Shown: in pieces, positions 1-9,256 of the stretch
Position numbering within the stretch: the first letter of the stretch is position 1
Layout: the number at the start of each line of letters is the position of its first letter
NCBI GenBank assembly: GCA_000482145.1
Contig: AUXH01000082.1
Location: 1-45,849, forward strand
Length of the DNA stretch: 45,849 nt
Source of the DNA: Strigomonas culicis
Lineage: Eukaryota > Euglenozoa > Kinetoplastea > Trypanosomatida > Trypanosomatidae
Direction: 5' to 3'
Made by a program: the position numbers and the translations under genes
The notes under the pieces: generated by a model
Database searches by the model: none
Seen by the model: only the letters and a program-made list of their open reading frames with translations
What the model was told of the DNA's origin: nothing

Positions 1-839
1 CTTGCCGTGTACACACCCAAATGCGTCTTGCCAGAACCGCTCTCCCCACCGATCATTATCACAGACCATACTTTACGACCCCCTTTTTCCTCAACAACAC
101 AATCGTTCAGATCGCTTCGTTCCTTGGTATACTCAACAGTTTCGTCAGACAAATTGTAATTTGTCACGCCTGAATGCTTGACAAAAGCCCCGTTATACCT
201 GATGCATTCCTCTTCCTTCTGATCTGTTGACTCGTCTTTGAATACACTGCGCATTTTGTCAAGGGGGTCTTCTTTCTCCAGCAGGGTGTGCTCCAGCAGA
301 CAGAGGGCCACGCGCAGCTTCACGTCAGGTGTCATACTTACGGTAAGGGAAACGAACAATAGAGCGAAGAACATGTCCACAATAGCACGTACACGATCGG
401 CTTTCATTTCCATTGTTGCCACGTTGAACTGGGGATCCTTTTTTTTAATTTCCCTTACGATATAAGAAACAGCTGAGGACCATAGGCGTAGTATTTCTAC
501 CGAATCTACACGACTCAGGACACTGTTTTTAGTCTCGTCGTTCGCCTGGCGCCCCATGAGGCTCCACACTTCATTTTTGAGGGTTTCAAGCTGCTCGTTG
601 TCACTGCCATCAGTACTCTTCATATTCTCAAGAGCGAGATACTTTTCGCACAGCAGAAAAGGTCGTATGTCCTTCAAGCACTCATCCACTTTATACTCAC
701 GGTACTTGTCGGCAAGGGGTGTAGAGCTGTGCTGCTCGCCCCCTGTGCCCGCAGACGACGTTGTAAACACGCGCTTCACGAGTGGCACTGATTGCATGAC
801 AGTCAAGCAGCGTGCCTTCAAGTTTTTAATGGAAAGCAT
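1..839 (-). CDS. P-loop NTPase-like protein, N-terminal part (runs off left edge)
   Basis: The minus strand is open from an ATG at 837-839 to the window edge, about 279 residues; every possible stop triplet in this frame was checked and none is present. A Walker A motif, GGESGSGKT, lies at 24-50, near residues 264-272, so the nucleotide-binding domain begins just before the edge and the rest is missing. The first 30 or so residues are basic (K and R) without acidic residues, which would fit a mitochondrial presequence (inference). The middle part is helical and charged with one hydrophobic stretch near residues 160-180. A second in-frame ATG at 795-797 is an alternative start. I do not recognise the family: AAA-type, STAND-type or a kinase-like P loop are all possible. 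The gene is the most downstream of the cluster in this window. Confidence 0.7.
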   Translation of the reverse strand, partial: MLSIKNLKARCLTVMQSVPLVKRVFTTSSAGTGGEQHSSTPLADKYREYKVDECLKDIRPFLLCEKYLALENMKSTDGSDNEQLETLKNEVWSLMGRQANDETKNSVLSRVDSVEILRLWSSAVSYIVREIKKKDPQFNVATMEMKADRVRAIVDMFFALLFVSLTVSMTPDVKLRVALCLLEHTLLEKEDPLDKMRSVFKDESTDQKEEECIRYNGAFVKHSGVTNYNLSDETVEYTKERSDLNDCVVEEKGGRKVWSVIMIGGESGSGKTHLGVYTA

Positions 840-1758
840 GATGAAAAAGACGTAGGGGGAAAGAAAATGAACGAAAAAAAGAGTACCAATGTAGATGTAG
901 AGGAAATAATGAATCTTTGTATACTAGCTGTGTGTGAGAGAGCGTATTGGTAACAAAAAGAATCTGGGGGAAAAAGGGACAGAGAAAAGGTCACGGATCC
1001 TGAGTAAAAAGAAAAACAGCAAGAACGATTACGATATAGCAATCCATAGGCTTGAATTTGCGCATTGTTTTTTTTTTTTGGTTCAAAAAAGAAGCACCTT
1101 GTAAAGAAGGCTACTCGTGCAGTCACTGCTTTCTTCTGATTCTCTGCTTCCTTACTTATCATTGAGCTACATATATTTGCAGCAGCAGTACATTGTCCTC
1201 AGGCGACCACAAAAGTACATCAGTAAAGAACCAAAAAAAAAAAAATGAGAAAAACAAACCCCCATATACGTAAAGATAAATAAAACGTGGATATTATCGT
1301 TCCCCCTTCAAGTATTTTATAATAATTACAAAAACACGTGAGAAAGCCACCAAATAAGGAAACCTCCTTTTTTGTCATATTACACACACCGAAGCGTGCT
1401 GTCGCTCAAAAAAAAAAAAGAGCATAACGAATGAGGAGAACTCTCATATAGCTAAGTGCTGAAAAAGACATTCAAACTGTTTCACAGGAAATCTGGTGTC
1501 CAAGAGTGTTGATTGGACACCGAGAGCTACAAGGTAGATGTCACTACACAGAAGCCAAAATGAACACCCCCGTTCTGATCGCTGCAAAGCTCAAGAAAAC
1601 TGATTGCACTGGAGGCGGCAGCCTAATCCACGACATCCCAGGGCCTGCTTCGTTCGTCGTGCAAGACACTGGGGGTTTGGCACCTCCAGATCGTGTGAAT
1701 GTAGAAGAGAAGTGCACCTCCCACGTAGGATTAGAAGCCGTACGTCAGCATTTCGGCA
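840..1758. other. Intergenic region with coding-like island
   Basis: This spacer holds A-rich and T-rich runs at 840-1480 with minus-strand pyrimidine tracts that can serve trans-splicing of the P-loop gene. From about 1480 to 1758 the composition turns GC-richer and a plus-strand reading frame is open (1506-1802), preceded by a perfect hairpin at 1495-1521. I see no RNA gene. Confidence 0.6.
1495..1521. repeat. Perfect inverted repeat, 9-bp arms, 9-nt loop
   Basis: GGTGTCCAA at 1495-1503 and TTGGACACC at 1513-1521 are exact reverse complements separated by nine bases. As RNA from either strand this would form a stable short stem-loop. It lies in the 3' flank of the TBC gene, so it may be a 3'UTR or processing element, or mark the edge of an inserted piece; function is unknown. 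Confidence 0.8.
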
Positions 1759-3243
1759 TCAGTCACCCATATCGTACAAGAAGGTGTCACGCATCTTTTT
1801 GATTTCTGCCAGTGCCTCATAAAAAGCACTGTCATTTTCGGGCAATAAGTGGATTCCATCACGCTTGTCAAGATTCGCGACTCTATAGTTTTCCATTTTC
1901 CTCGCTATGCTGTCCAGGCGCTCCCCATAGAACTCTATGTGCTCTCTACTGGGACGACATCTCCCGCCCATTTGATGCCGCTGCTGCACACGCGGATAGT
2001 CGTCCAAGGCGGGAGTTCTGTACACAACATATGCTTGAATAGGGCCCTCCGTGTGTCGTACAGCGTTCTCGATGAGAGGCATGATCGTATCCACAGGGGG
2101 GTACGTTACGAGACACCGCAATGCGGTGTCTGCTCCCTTGATCAGAACCTGCTTTACGTGGTGTATCATACGCGCGGCAAGCGCAGCTGCAAAGCCGTCA
2201 CAAAGCGAATACGCTCGATGCTGCAAGTGGTAAATGCAGCACTCGGCGAAGAGTACCTCCCAAATAAAGACGGTTTGGAAAAGAGAAAACTCGCGAATAA
2301 ACAACACACGAAGCCAACGAACGAGATAGCAACCGCTTTCGATTTGGTATGTGGTGTTCAATAATTGGTGCAGAGAGGGATCGAGTGATAATAGCAGCTC
2401 GGATTGCACTCTCTTGGCACACCGCAAAACATCTAAGTCTTCGTTTTCCGGATTTCGAAAGAAAAAGTGCTTCAGGGAGAGATGCCCCGCCATCAGCGCA
2501 GCAAAAACAGCGTAGACCAGCGAAACTATCTCGGTGTAGGAAAAAAGAAGCACCTCCCTCATCAAGTGTACTTCCGCCGGAAGTATCGCATCCTTGCTTA
2601 CAACCGTCCATGAAGACGATCCAAGCAAATCTGCGTCGCGATGGGCAGCATAGTAGCACAGCGCCACCACCTCGTGCATTCCTTGCTTGTAGTCGCACGC
2701 ATTTTGCACGCAGTACATGATCAAAATGTCCTCGATATCTTTTCTTGTCTGGCTACGGTCGAAAAGGGAGGGCTCCCAGAAGAGTCGCTCGACGTCCTTA
2801 TGGGCCTCCTTACGGATTCCACGCAACACAAACTCTCTCGCATACTCACTTTCCTGCACAGGCCTCAGAGGGTTCATGTCCGTCCCTCCCATGGATGCGG
2901 CATCGCTGTCAGAAGAGCTGCTCTGATCAAATTTTAGCCTCCCTTTTTTTTTCTCTTCAAGAGGAACGGAATCCGTGTGCTCAGTCCGCACCACATTCTT
3001 CCACAGCCGATTGCCTGAGGCTTGCAGATCGGCAATGTGGTTACGGCAGAGGTCCGCATACTGCTGTACACCACCATTAACAGAGGAAGGTGGATAAATA
3101 CCAAGAAGAAAGGACCACCTGGTGAAGGACAAACGGTCATCGCCACGAAAAAATGTGCGATTGAAGTTTAAGGTATCTCGCGCCAAGCATGAAGGCATCT
3201 TGTCATCACGAATGCATTTTGTGAAGAAGGCTAGCTCTTCCAT
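1759..3243 (-). CDS. TBC-domain Rab GTPase-activating protein
   Basis: This 494-residue protein carries a Rab-GAP TBC domain from about residue 135 onward. The arginine-finger motif IxxDxxR appears as HKDVERL (D150, R153) and the glutamine finger as YKQGM (Q187), with WEPSLF between them; both catalytic residues are present, so it should stimulate GTP hydrolysis by a Rab and act in vesicle traffic. The order and the W-x-P-x-L-F element resemble the TBC1D5-like group. The N-terminal 130 residues are less conserved and include an acidic serine-rich linker near residues 104-115. The start is the ATG at 3241-3243; the frame is open a little further upstream but has no ATG there. A pyrimidine tract and an AG near 3307 lie just upstream. 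Substrate Rab is unknown. Confidence 0.88.
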   Translation of the reverse strand: MEELAFFTKCIRDDKMPSCLARDTLNFNRTFFRGDDRLSFTRWSFLLGIYPPSSVNGGVQQYADLCRNHIADLQASGNRLWKNVVRTEHTDSVPLEEKKKGRLKFDQSSSSDSDAASMGGTDMNPLRPVQESEYAREFVLRGIRKEAHKDVERLFWEPSLFDRSQTRKDIEDILIMYCVQNACDYKQGMHEVVALCYYAAHRDADLLGSSSWTVVSKDAILPAEVHLMREVLLFSYTEIVSLVYAVFAALMAGHLSLKHFFFRNPENEDLDVLRCAKRVQSELLLSLDPSLHQLLNTTYQIESGCYLVRWLRVLFIREFSLFQTVFIWEVLFAECCIYHLQHRAYSLCDGFAAALAARMIHHVKQVLIKGADTALRCLVTYPPVDTIMPLIENAVRHTEGPIQAYVVYRTPALDDYPRVQQRHQMGGRCRPSREHIEFYGERLDSIARKMENYRVANLDKRDGIHLLPENDSAFYEALAEIKKMRDTFLYDMGD

Positions 3244-3818
3244 GAAAAGCGCAAGTATGTACACAAAGGTGTATACGTTTCCACGACGCACAGTTATGAA
3301 TACGAGCTTGAGGGAAGAGAGGGAGCAGAATGGGAGAGAAAGAGGGAGAGCGGGGAAGGAGAAAGAAGGAGAAGTTCCAGGATAGACGGAACAACAACGA
3401 AAGAAAAGGAAAAGAGTCCCACTGTCTTCAGCAGCAAGTATCTACAAAAACAATGCTCCTTTTCCTATACATGCAAGAAGAGTGTGCAAGGGATGTATGA
3501 CAATCAGAATGGTATAATAAAAGGCTTCTTAAGGGAATTATAGTACATCAGCATCACTTCAATAAGCAATGCGGTATCCTCTCTCTCTCTCACACTTCTT
3601 CTCGCCTGTCTGCTGTAATCAGTGTATCACTCTTCCCGATTCGTCTTTTAGTGGACAGAGAAAAATTCAAGCACACTGGGCCGGTACAAAAAAAAAAAAA
3701 GAATAGCAACACATGTGTCCATGCGTTGGCGCTCTTTTAAGTCTCCCTTCTCTCCGGAACTACCTCAGTGCAGATTGCTCTTGTTGCTGTTCCCATTCGC
3801 AACCAGTGCATTTTGCTC
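3244..3818. other. Intergenic region
   Basis: Apart from the trans-splice tract near 3307-3375, the spacer holds homopolymer A runs (for example 3688-3700), a CT repeat near 3580-3593 and no supported gene. Confidence 0.6.
3307..3375 (-). promoter_or_regulatory. Probable trans-splice acceptor and polypyrimidine tract for the TBC gene
   Basis: On the minus strand 3309-3375 is almost entirely C and T, followed by the first AG at about 3307-3308, 64 bases before the ATG at 3243. This is the expected layout of a spliced-leader acceptor in kinetoplastids; the exact AG is inferred. Confidence 0.5.
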
Positions 3819-6800
3819 TTACTCTAAAAAATTAAAGAGAAACATATTCGCTTCGGGTACGACAGGAACGCCTCGCATAGCCACTGCCTCTGCACTGCGC
3901 AGACCACCGCTCTCCACCTCTTCCGCAGTGCCTGTTGACTCACCTGCCACAATGGTGTCTGGTAGCGTGAGTGCAATGCTCTTCTTGCGATGGCGCGGAG
4001 CACTTGTGTCAGTCTCCGTCTCATCCGTGGGCGCAGAAAACACAAAGCGCGAAAACAGTGGCAGCGCCGGCGTTTTTCCTCGTAGCACAGCCTGTCGGCA
4101 ACGAGGCCACTGTACCTGAAATCGATCCATGCACCACACACGTAAAAGATCCCCGTAACTGACGCACCAGTCTTCCCCTACCGGCACACGGGCGAGCGCT
4201 GAGAGTAAGTGCGGTCCACGCTGCTTGTCCTCGTCAACAAAGGTGGAAAGCTGCCCCATTAACGACAATACGGTACTCAGAGGCAGACGCATGTGCGATC
4301 CTGCAACACTGGCCCACATACGCCGTAGCTCCACGCACTGCATGACAGCATCAAAATCTATTTGTCCAGAAAATATATCCAGCAAACAAACGACAATCAA
4401 CTGCACCACAACAAGCCGAGAAACGACAATAAAAGTGACAAAGTACACAACAGCCGCGTAGACGCCACCGCTGTTCGTGGTGTACAAGGATGTCATTATT
4501 CGCTCCCAAGAGCCCAATGAGCTAGACGTGAAGAGGACTAAAAAGGAACCAATCACCGTTCGGAAATTCTGCTTGGTTGAAACACCATCAATCGTTGCCT
4601 GGGCATCACCAAACAGAACGGTGCCCACCACGCTGTAAACAAGTAAAACGATGAGGTAGAGACATAGTGCCGTGAAGGGGTGGGAGAATCGCCTTTGCAA
4701 AGGAGCGACTGTGCCAAAAAAAGCACCCGTTGTGAGCAGTTTCAGAAAGCGAACGGATTGCAGAAAATGCAAATGGACGCTACAGGCCGCTGCAATCATC
4801 AGTGTGAGTAGGACTACGCTGAACCAGACGCGTCTGTGGCACAACGCAATGCCTCCATATGCAGTTAAATGTAACAAAACCTCGACAGCACAGAGAACAA
4901 TGCTGATATAGTTTAGCACATCCAGCGTTGTTTGTAGCCACGTCGGCCCGTGTACGTGCCATGCTGCAATGAATCCACAATTAACGACGTGATAGGCAAA
5001 AAGCAGAACGTCCACGCATTTGGCACCACACCATAGTTCTTTCACCAGAAGGCCGTGTACCAGACCACATGCTTTACCGCGCAATGGCCGAGTACGCTCG
5101 CGTATGCCTGACACATGTTGCAAGCCAAAGAACGTGTTCTGAAAGGCCAGCTGTTCCACTGTAAGCTCCTTCACTTTATGCATGCGATTCTTATAGTAGC
5201 TAAATGGTGAAACGAGAGCGGCAGCCACAAGGTAAAAGAGGTAGTACCGAAAGAGAAGCAGTATTACCACAAAGTAGCCGACATAGTATCCCGCGTGAAG
5301 CGATGGCGCACTGAGCGTACCCGTCCGACTCAAAGTACCATCGTACATGAAGAGCGACCAGTCACCAGTTGTGGTGAAAACAAACACAGAGAGCAAAGCC
5401 TGCCCAAAGTGATCATAGTGGAATAGCCCACGCGTCGCATCCAGGTTTTGCACCACAGTCGCACTACTGCCACTCTCGACACTCAGATACACCGTTTGTG
5501 TGATATTAGACATCCCCATGCACGTCGTTTGATTGGCGCTCGTCATGGTATTGGGGACCCTGCAGAACCAGAGACGTCCGGAGAAGAACTGTGCGCCCAG
5601 AAGGGCAAACCAAATGTAGCAGGCCAGCACCAGGGGAAAGGCTTTCAGGCTGTGCGGCAGGGTCTGTGACAAGACAAGCAAAGAGGCACTCGGTCGCTCC
5701 TGTGATGTGAGTAAGCGTACGGTCCGTACGACTCTTCCGATTCTCAGAGGCTTGTAAAACAAGCCCGCAAAGGAAAACACATTGGCAGTTAAATCAAAGT
5801 AGTTGATTGAAACGCGCAAATATGGCTTGAGCTGCAACGAGGCCGTGAAGGGATTCACAGTGACATCGACGAAAACGAGTCCATAGGCAAGCCACTTGAG
5901 CACCATCTCACTCCCAAAGATGACAATGCAAGCCACATTGAGACGATGCAAGATATCCTCACGCTCGCCATCGAACTTCGCACGTTCAAAAAAGAGTGCC
6001 ACAGTGCTGAGCGCGACCGTCAAGAAGGAAAAGAATTGATACATGAAGGACTGAAAGAAGAGGATGAGCCATTTACGAAGTACATTTCGCGGCGGGATAA
6101 ACCAAAGACTATTCCCCATCACTGTAAAAAAGCGCTGCAATGAGAGAGAAAACACTCCGCAGAGGCGCACCTTGCTGATGCTCGTGCTTTGGTCCGTATA
6201 GCGCTCGCCAATCACAGGTTCACCTCGCTTTTTATTAATGCGCGTCACGGGGGGATTCTCCTTCTTGTCATCGTCGAAAGAATTCCCTTGAGTCAGGGAG
6301 AACTCCATCAGTGGCGGAACAGGGTGACTGTGAGGTAGCTTCTCTGTACGCGCTTGCGCGCGCCACGCCCGATAACTCGCCTGTCGTGTACGGTAAAGGA
6401 TAATGGAATACGCTAGAGGCACAATCACAAGATACTGCCATCCGAGAATACTTACCACAAAAAGCACGGCACTCGGCACTTTTCCAGTTGTGAAGAGGGC
6501 AAGAAGGCTCCCATACCAGTTGCTACCTGTAAAAAAACTGAACGTCAGTAGCAGAGAACTCCATATGGTGGAAAAACTGCCGCATGGGAACGTGCCGCAT
6601 GGGAGCAAATCGTTTCCGAATAGCTCCATTCCTCCGAGGGCATACAGCACATGCAAACACGCCACAAAAAAGAAGAGCCCACCCAAGTCCTGACAAAGGC
6701 TACGCCAAGTAAGAAAAGAGGGAGTGTACTTGAAAAAGTGAACTGCGCGGAAGCACCGAAGCCCACGTACGACACTGTACTCAAACAGGGCCGGCACCGC

Positions 6801-8288
6801 AAGTTCCAGGACACCAACAAGAGCGCCTGCGAGGTCAAAATAGGCAAACACGTCTTTTGTGAGCATCCGCATGCCAAAGGCTGCGCCATATAGCAATACA
6901 CGCACAAGAAAAGCAAGTGAGACAATGCAATGTGCGATCATGATGCGGCGCTTCGTCGATTTTTGCATGCTTTCATAGAGTACGGCAAGTACGATGACGC
7001 TGAGCAGAGACAAGACGAGCTCTGTCACCACAAACATGGGGTGCCGCACGATACATCCAGCTAATGTTCGGTATTTGCTGAGTGGCTGAACCTGAAGACT
7101 GCTGAAAGCTTTGCAGTCAGTGGGAGCTAGAGTGCGGACCAGAAACGATGGATCATCCAACTGGGCACGGAGCCTTTTGGGTAACGCTGTACTTTCTCGG
7201 ATGCTGTCCTCCAGGCAAGAGCGTGACAGAGCGTCACGTTCCTCTGTCTGTGTGCCACGCGTTTTCGTTTCTTGTGGACCGTCTAAAGCGGCGCAGCCGG
7301 ATGCGCATCGTGTATAAAAGTGAAAAACGGCGCCAATCACCCAACAGGCGATGGGAAACAAGCATACAAGAACAGTGACGTAAAAAAGAGCGGCGCCCGA
7401 GCCTTTTGCGGACATAAGCGATTCCAAGTCATCGTACCAGCGGTCAGCAGAGGCCACCTTTAGCATTATAAGCAGAGATGCTCCCACATTCCGAAAATGA
7501 TAGAAACGATCGGTTGATGCGGTACCGTTACTCACCTCACACATGACTGACGTGCCCTCAAACGTAGGGCACGCAGACCCCAAGCCGCAAGGAACGGAAT
7601 AGGAAGCATTAAAGCTTACACCTAGAACGTAGGGAAGCGTGACACTTTGAAATGCAGTCGGCGACATGGACGAAACAGAAGTCACCGTGCAACGCTGCTG
7701 TAATGCATCTCCAAATGCGCTGACAGCAATCGTGGCAAAGAAGAAGAGCACGCCAACGCCAATGACAAAAAGGTCGGCCGTGAAGAGCGTACTGTGCACA
7801 GCAGATCGCCAGTGGTTACGGAGAACGGGAAGCGCTAAAAGGTGTCTGAGGGGTCGCGCAGCGGCCCACGCGCGCATCCAACGGATGTGGTGCGTCGGGG
7901 GGATCAGTTGAAGCACACCAAACATATTGACAACAAGTTCAATGCAGTTGCAAGGAGCTTTAAAGTAATCCAGGCGGTTAGTCATACAGTCGGCCAACAT
8001 CCTAATCCAAAAAAACGCCAAGCACACCGTTTGGAGCGTGAAAAACACAATGTAAGTACCGCGCCCAAGGTCATAATGTGGTTGTTCCGCCATTGCGAGG
8101 CCAGTGCTGAGACATACAGCAACAACCCAGATAGTTTGAACATAACGCGAACCCAATATGGCAACCAGTCGTTTTCTCCATTCAGCATATCCGTGTGTGT
8201 CTACGTTACACCCGTACTCAGGTGCACACTGAGGTGACCACCTCAGCAGCCGATACAGGACACCGGATTCTAAACAGGCGTATTGCAT
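3819..8288 (-). CDS. Four-domain voltage-gated cation channel (Cav/NALCN-like) with atypical filter
   Basis: A 1489-residue membrane protein with four repeats of six membrane segments plus a pore loop, the plan of eukaryotic Cav, Nav and NALCN alpha subunits. Voltage-sensor S4 segments rich in Arg are visible in repeats I (near residue 135-150), II (505-515) and III (846-860); the one in repeat IV (near 1180) has only one Arg and one Lys. The pore loops align well with the Cav consensus TxExW, but the filter glutamates are replaced: SADRW (D282), TGSNW (S589), TTGDW (G975), SLGSW (G1259). Calcium selectivity therefore cannot be assumed. The I-II and II-III linkers are short, and the C-terminal tail of about 170 residues shows no EF-hand. 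Start is the ATG at 8286-8288. Known kinetoplastid relatives are annotated as calcium channel proteins, one of which (FS179) sits in the flagellum; this one is much shorter. Confidence 0.9.
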   Translation of the reverse strand: MQYACLESGVLYRLLRWSPQCAPEYGCNVDTHGYAEWRKRLVAILGSRYVQTIWVVAVCLSTGLAMAEQPHYDLGRGTYIVFFTLQTVCLAFFWIRMLADCMTNRLDYFKAPCNCIELVVNMFGVLQLIPPTHHIRWMRAWAAARPLRHLLALPVLRNHWRSAVHSTLFTADLFVIGVGVLFFFATIAVSAFGDALQQRCTVTSVSSMSPTAFQSVTLPYVLGVSFNASYSVPCGLGSACPTFEGTSVMCEVSNGTASTDRFYHFRNVGASLLIMLKVASADRWYDDLESLMSAKGSGAALFYVTVLVCLFPIACWVIGAVFHFYTRCASGCAALDGPQETKTRGTQTEERDALSRSCLEDSIRESTALPKRLRAQLDDPSFLVRTLAPTDCKAFSSLQVQPLSKYRTLAGCIVRHPMFVVTELVLSLLSVIVLAVLYESMQKSTKRRIMIAHCIVSLAFLVRVLLYGAAFGMRMLTKDVFAYFDLAGALVGVLELAVPALFEYSVVRGLRCFRAVHFFKYTPSFLTWRSLCQDLGGLFFFVACLHVLYALGGMELFGNDLLPCGTFPCGSFSTIWSSLLLTFSFFTGSNWYGSLLALFTTGKVPSAVLFVVSILGWQYLVIVPLAYSIILYRTRQASYRAWRAQARTEKLPHSHPVPPLMEFSLTQGNSFDDDKKENPPVTRINKKRGEPVIGERYTDQSTSISKVRLCGVFSLSLQRFFTVMGNSLWFIPPRNVLRKWLILFFQSFMYQFFSFLTVALSTVALFFERAKFDGEREDILHRLNVACIVIFGSEMVLKWLAYGLVFVDVTVNPFTASLQLKPYLRVSINYFDLTANVFSFAGLFYKPLRIGRVVRTVRLLTSQERPSASLLVLSQTLPHSLKAFPLVLACYIWFALLGAQFFSGRLWFCRVPNTMTSANQTTCMGMSNITQTVYLSVESGSSATVVQNLDATRGLFHYDHFGQALLSVFVFTTTGDWSLFMYDGTLSRTGTLSAPSLHAGYYVGYFVVILLLFRYYLFYLVAAALVSPFSYYKNRMHKVKELTVEQLAFQNTFFGLQHVSGIRERTRPLRGKACGLVHGLLVKELWCGAKCVDVLLFAYHVVNCGFIAAWHVHGPTWLQTTLDVLNYISIVLCAVEVLLHLTAYGGIALCHRRVWFSVVLLTLMIAAACSVHLHFLQSVRFLKLLTTGAFFGTVAPLQRRFSHPFTALCLYLIVLLVYSVVGTVLFGDAQATIDGVSTKQNFRTVIGSFLVLFTSSSLGSWERIMTSLYTTNSGGVYAAVVYFVTFIVVSRLVVVQLIVVCLLDIFSGQIDFDAVMQCVELRRMWASVAGSHMRLPLSTVLSLMGQLSTFVDEDKQRGPHLLSALARVPVGEDWCVSYGDLLRVWCMDRFQVQWPRCRQAVLRGKTPALPLFSRFVFSAPTDETETDTSAPRHRKKSIALTLPDTIVAGESTGTAEEVESGGLRSAEAVAMRGVPVVPEANMFLFNFLE

Positions 8289-8400
8289 CACCACAATGGC
8301 ACTCGACAACTATTTACTAACAATAAAAACAAAAAATACAGAAATATACAGTATATGTAGACTCCAAAAAAAAAAAAACGTAAGCAGCTTGTATACACGA

Positions 8401-8435
<35 letters not shown>

Positions 8436-9256
8436 GAGGAAGGGGAAAGGCATGCATCTAAACGACATCCGGTTAAATGGCGGATCATAGTCAGTAAGTT
8501 CCTACTATCGTGCATCCACACCCATCATAGAATTGTGTTCAGTCAATTCACTTCCAACATAATAATTTAAATGTGCTACTACAAGTAGTAGTGTACACAC
8601 AGAATGTTTTCTTTTTTGTAAAAGAATCGAATCCGTAGTTGTCACACGTTTTCCTGACAATAAAACTGTTTCAATTCCTTGCAGTAGTAATTTAGATGAA
8701 AAAAAAGAAATCTAATAAAAATAAAAAATAAAAAAATGAAAAGAGGGAGCACTTTACAAAAAAAAAAATCATCTCATAAGATTGATTCATTGCTAAGTGC
8801 AAAAAAAGAAAAAAAAAGAGAAGAAAAAAATCAACACGGAAAACGAATAAAACAATGAATTATAGTAAAAAAAAACGAAATTGTAAACAAACAAACAAAC
8901 AAAAGGGTGTTTTAAGAAGTTGCGTTTTGTGCATTTATTATCATGTAACTCCAGGGCCATGTAAATAAATAAAGAATACATGCTAATGTATCGATCCACA
9001 GAAGCATATAAATATATTGACAACGTCCATGAACTTATATATATATATTCGTACGTAATCAAGATTAAGATTGGGTGAGAAGAAAAATGCGAAACAGAGC
9101 GCTATAGAGACGTGAGAACCCTCACCTCAATAAAATGGGTCTGTTCCTACTGTTGGCATATTATGCATCGAGTTCCTTATACCGTTTAGGTAAACGTGCA
9201 CCTGAACCGAAAGTAATGAAAACAACGAGGAAACAAAAGCGAGACACAAATACTAT
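8289..9256. other. Long AT-rich intergenic region with CA microsatellite
   Basis: Nearly 1 kb of low-complexity sequence: a CA repeat at 8405-8433, many A runs between 8690 and 8910, a short CAAA repeat near 8888-8901 and a TA run near 9036-9048. Pyrimidine runs on the minus strand (for example around 8365-8376) can serve the channel gene. I see no gene or tRNA. Confidence 0.65.
8405..8433. repeat. CA dinucleotide microsatellite
   Basis: About 14 uninterrupted CA units, which reads as GT on the transcribed strand. It lies upstream of the channel gene, in its 5' flank. Confidence 0.95.

Noticed and set aside
818..1162. Minus-strand 114-codon frame upstream of the P-loop gene
   Set aside because: Phe/Ser-rich translation of pyrimidine tracts, overlapping the P-loop start in another frame; most likely 5' leader.
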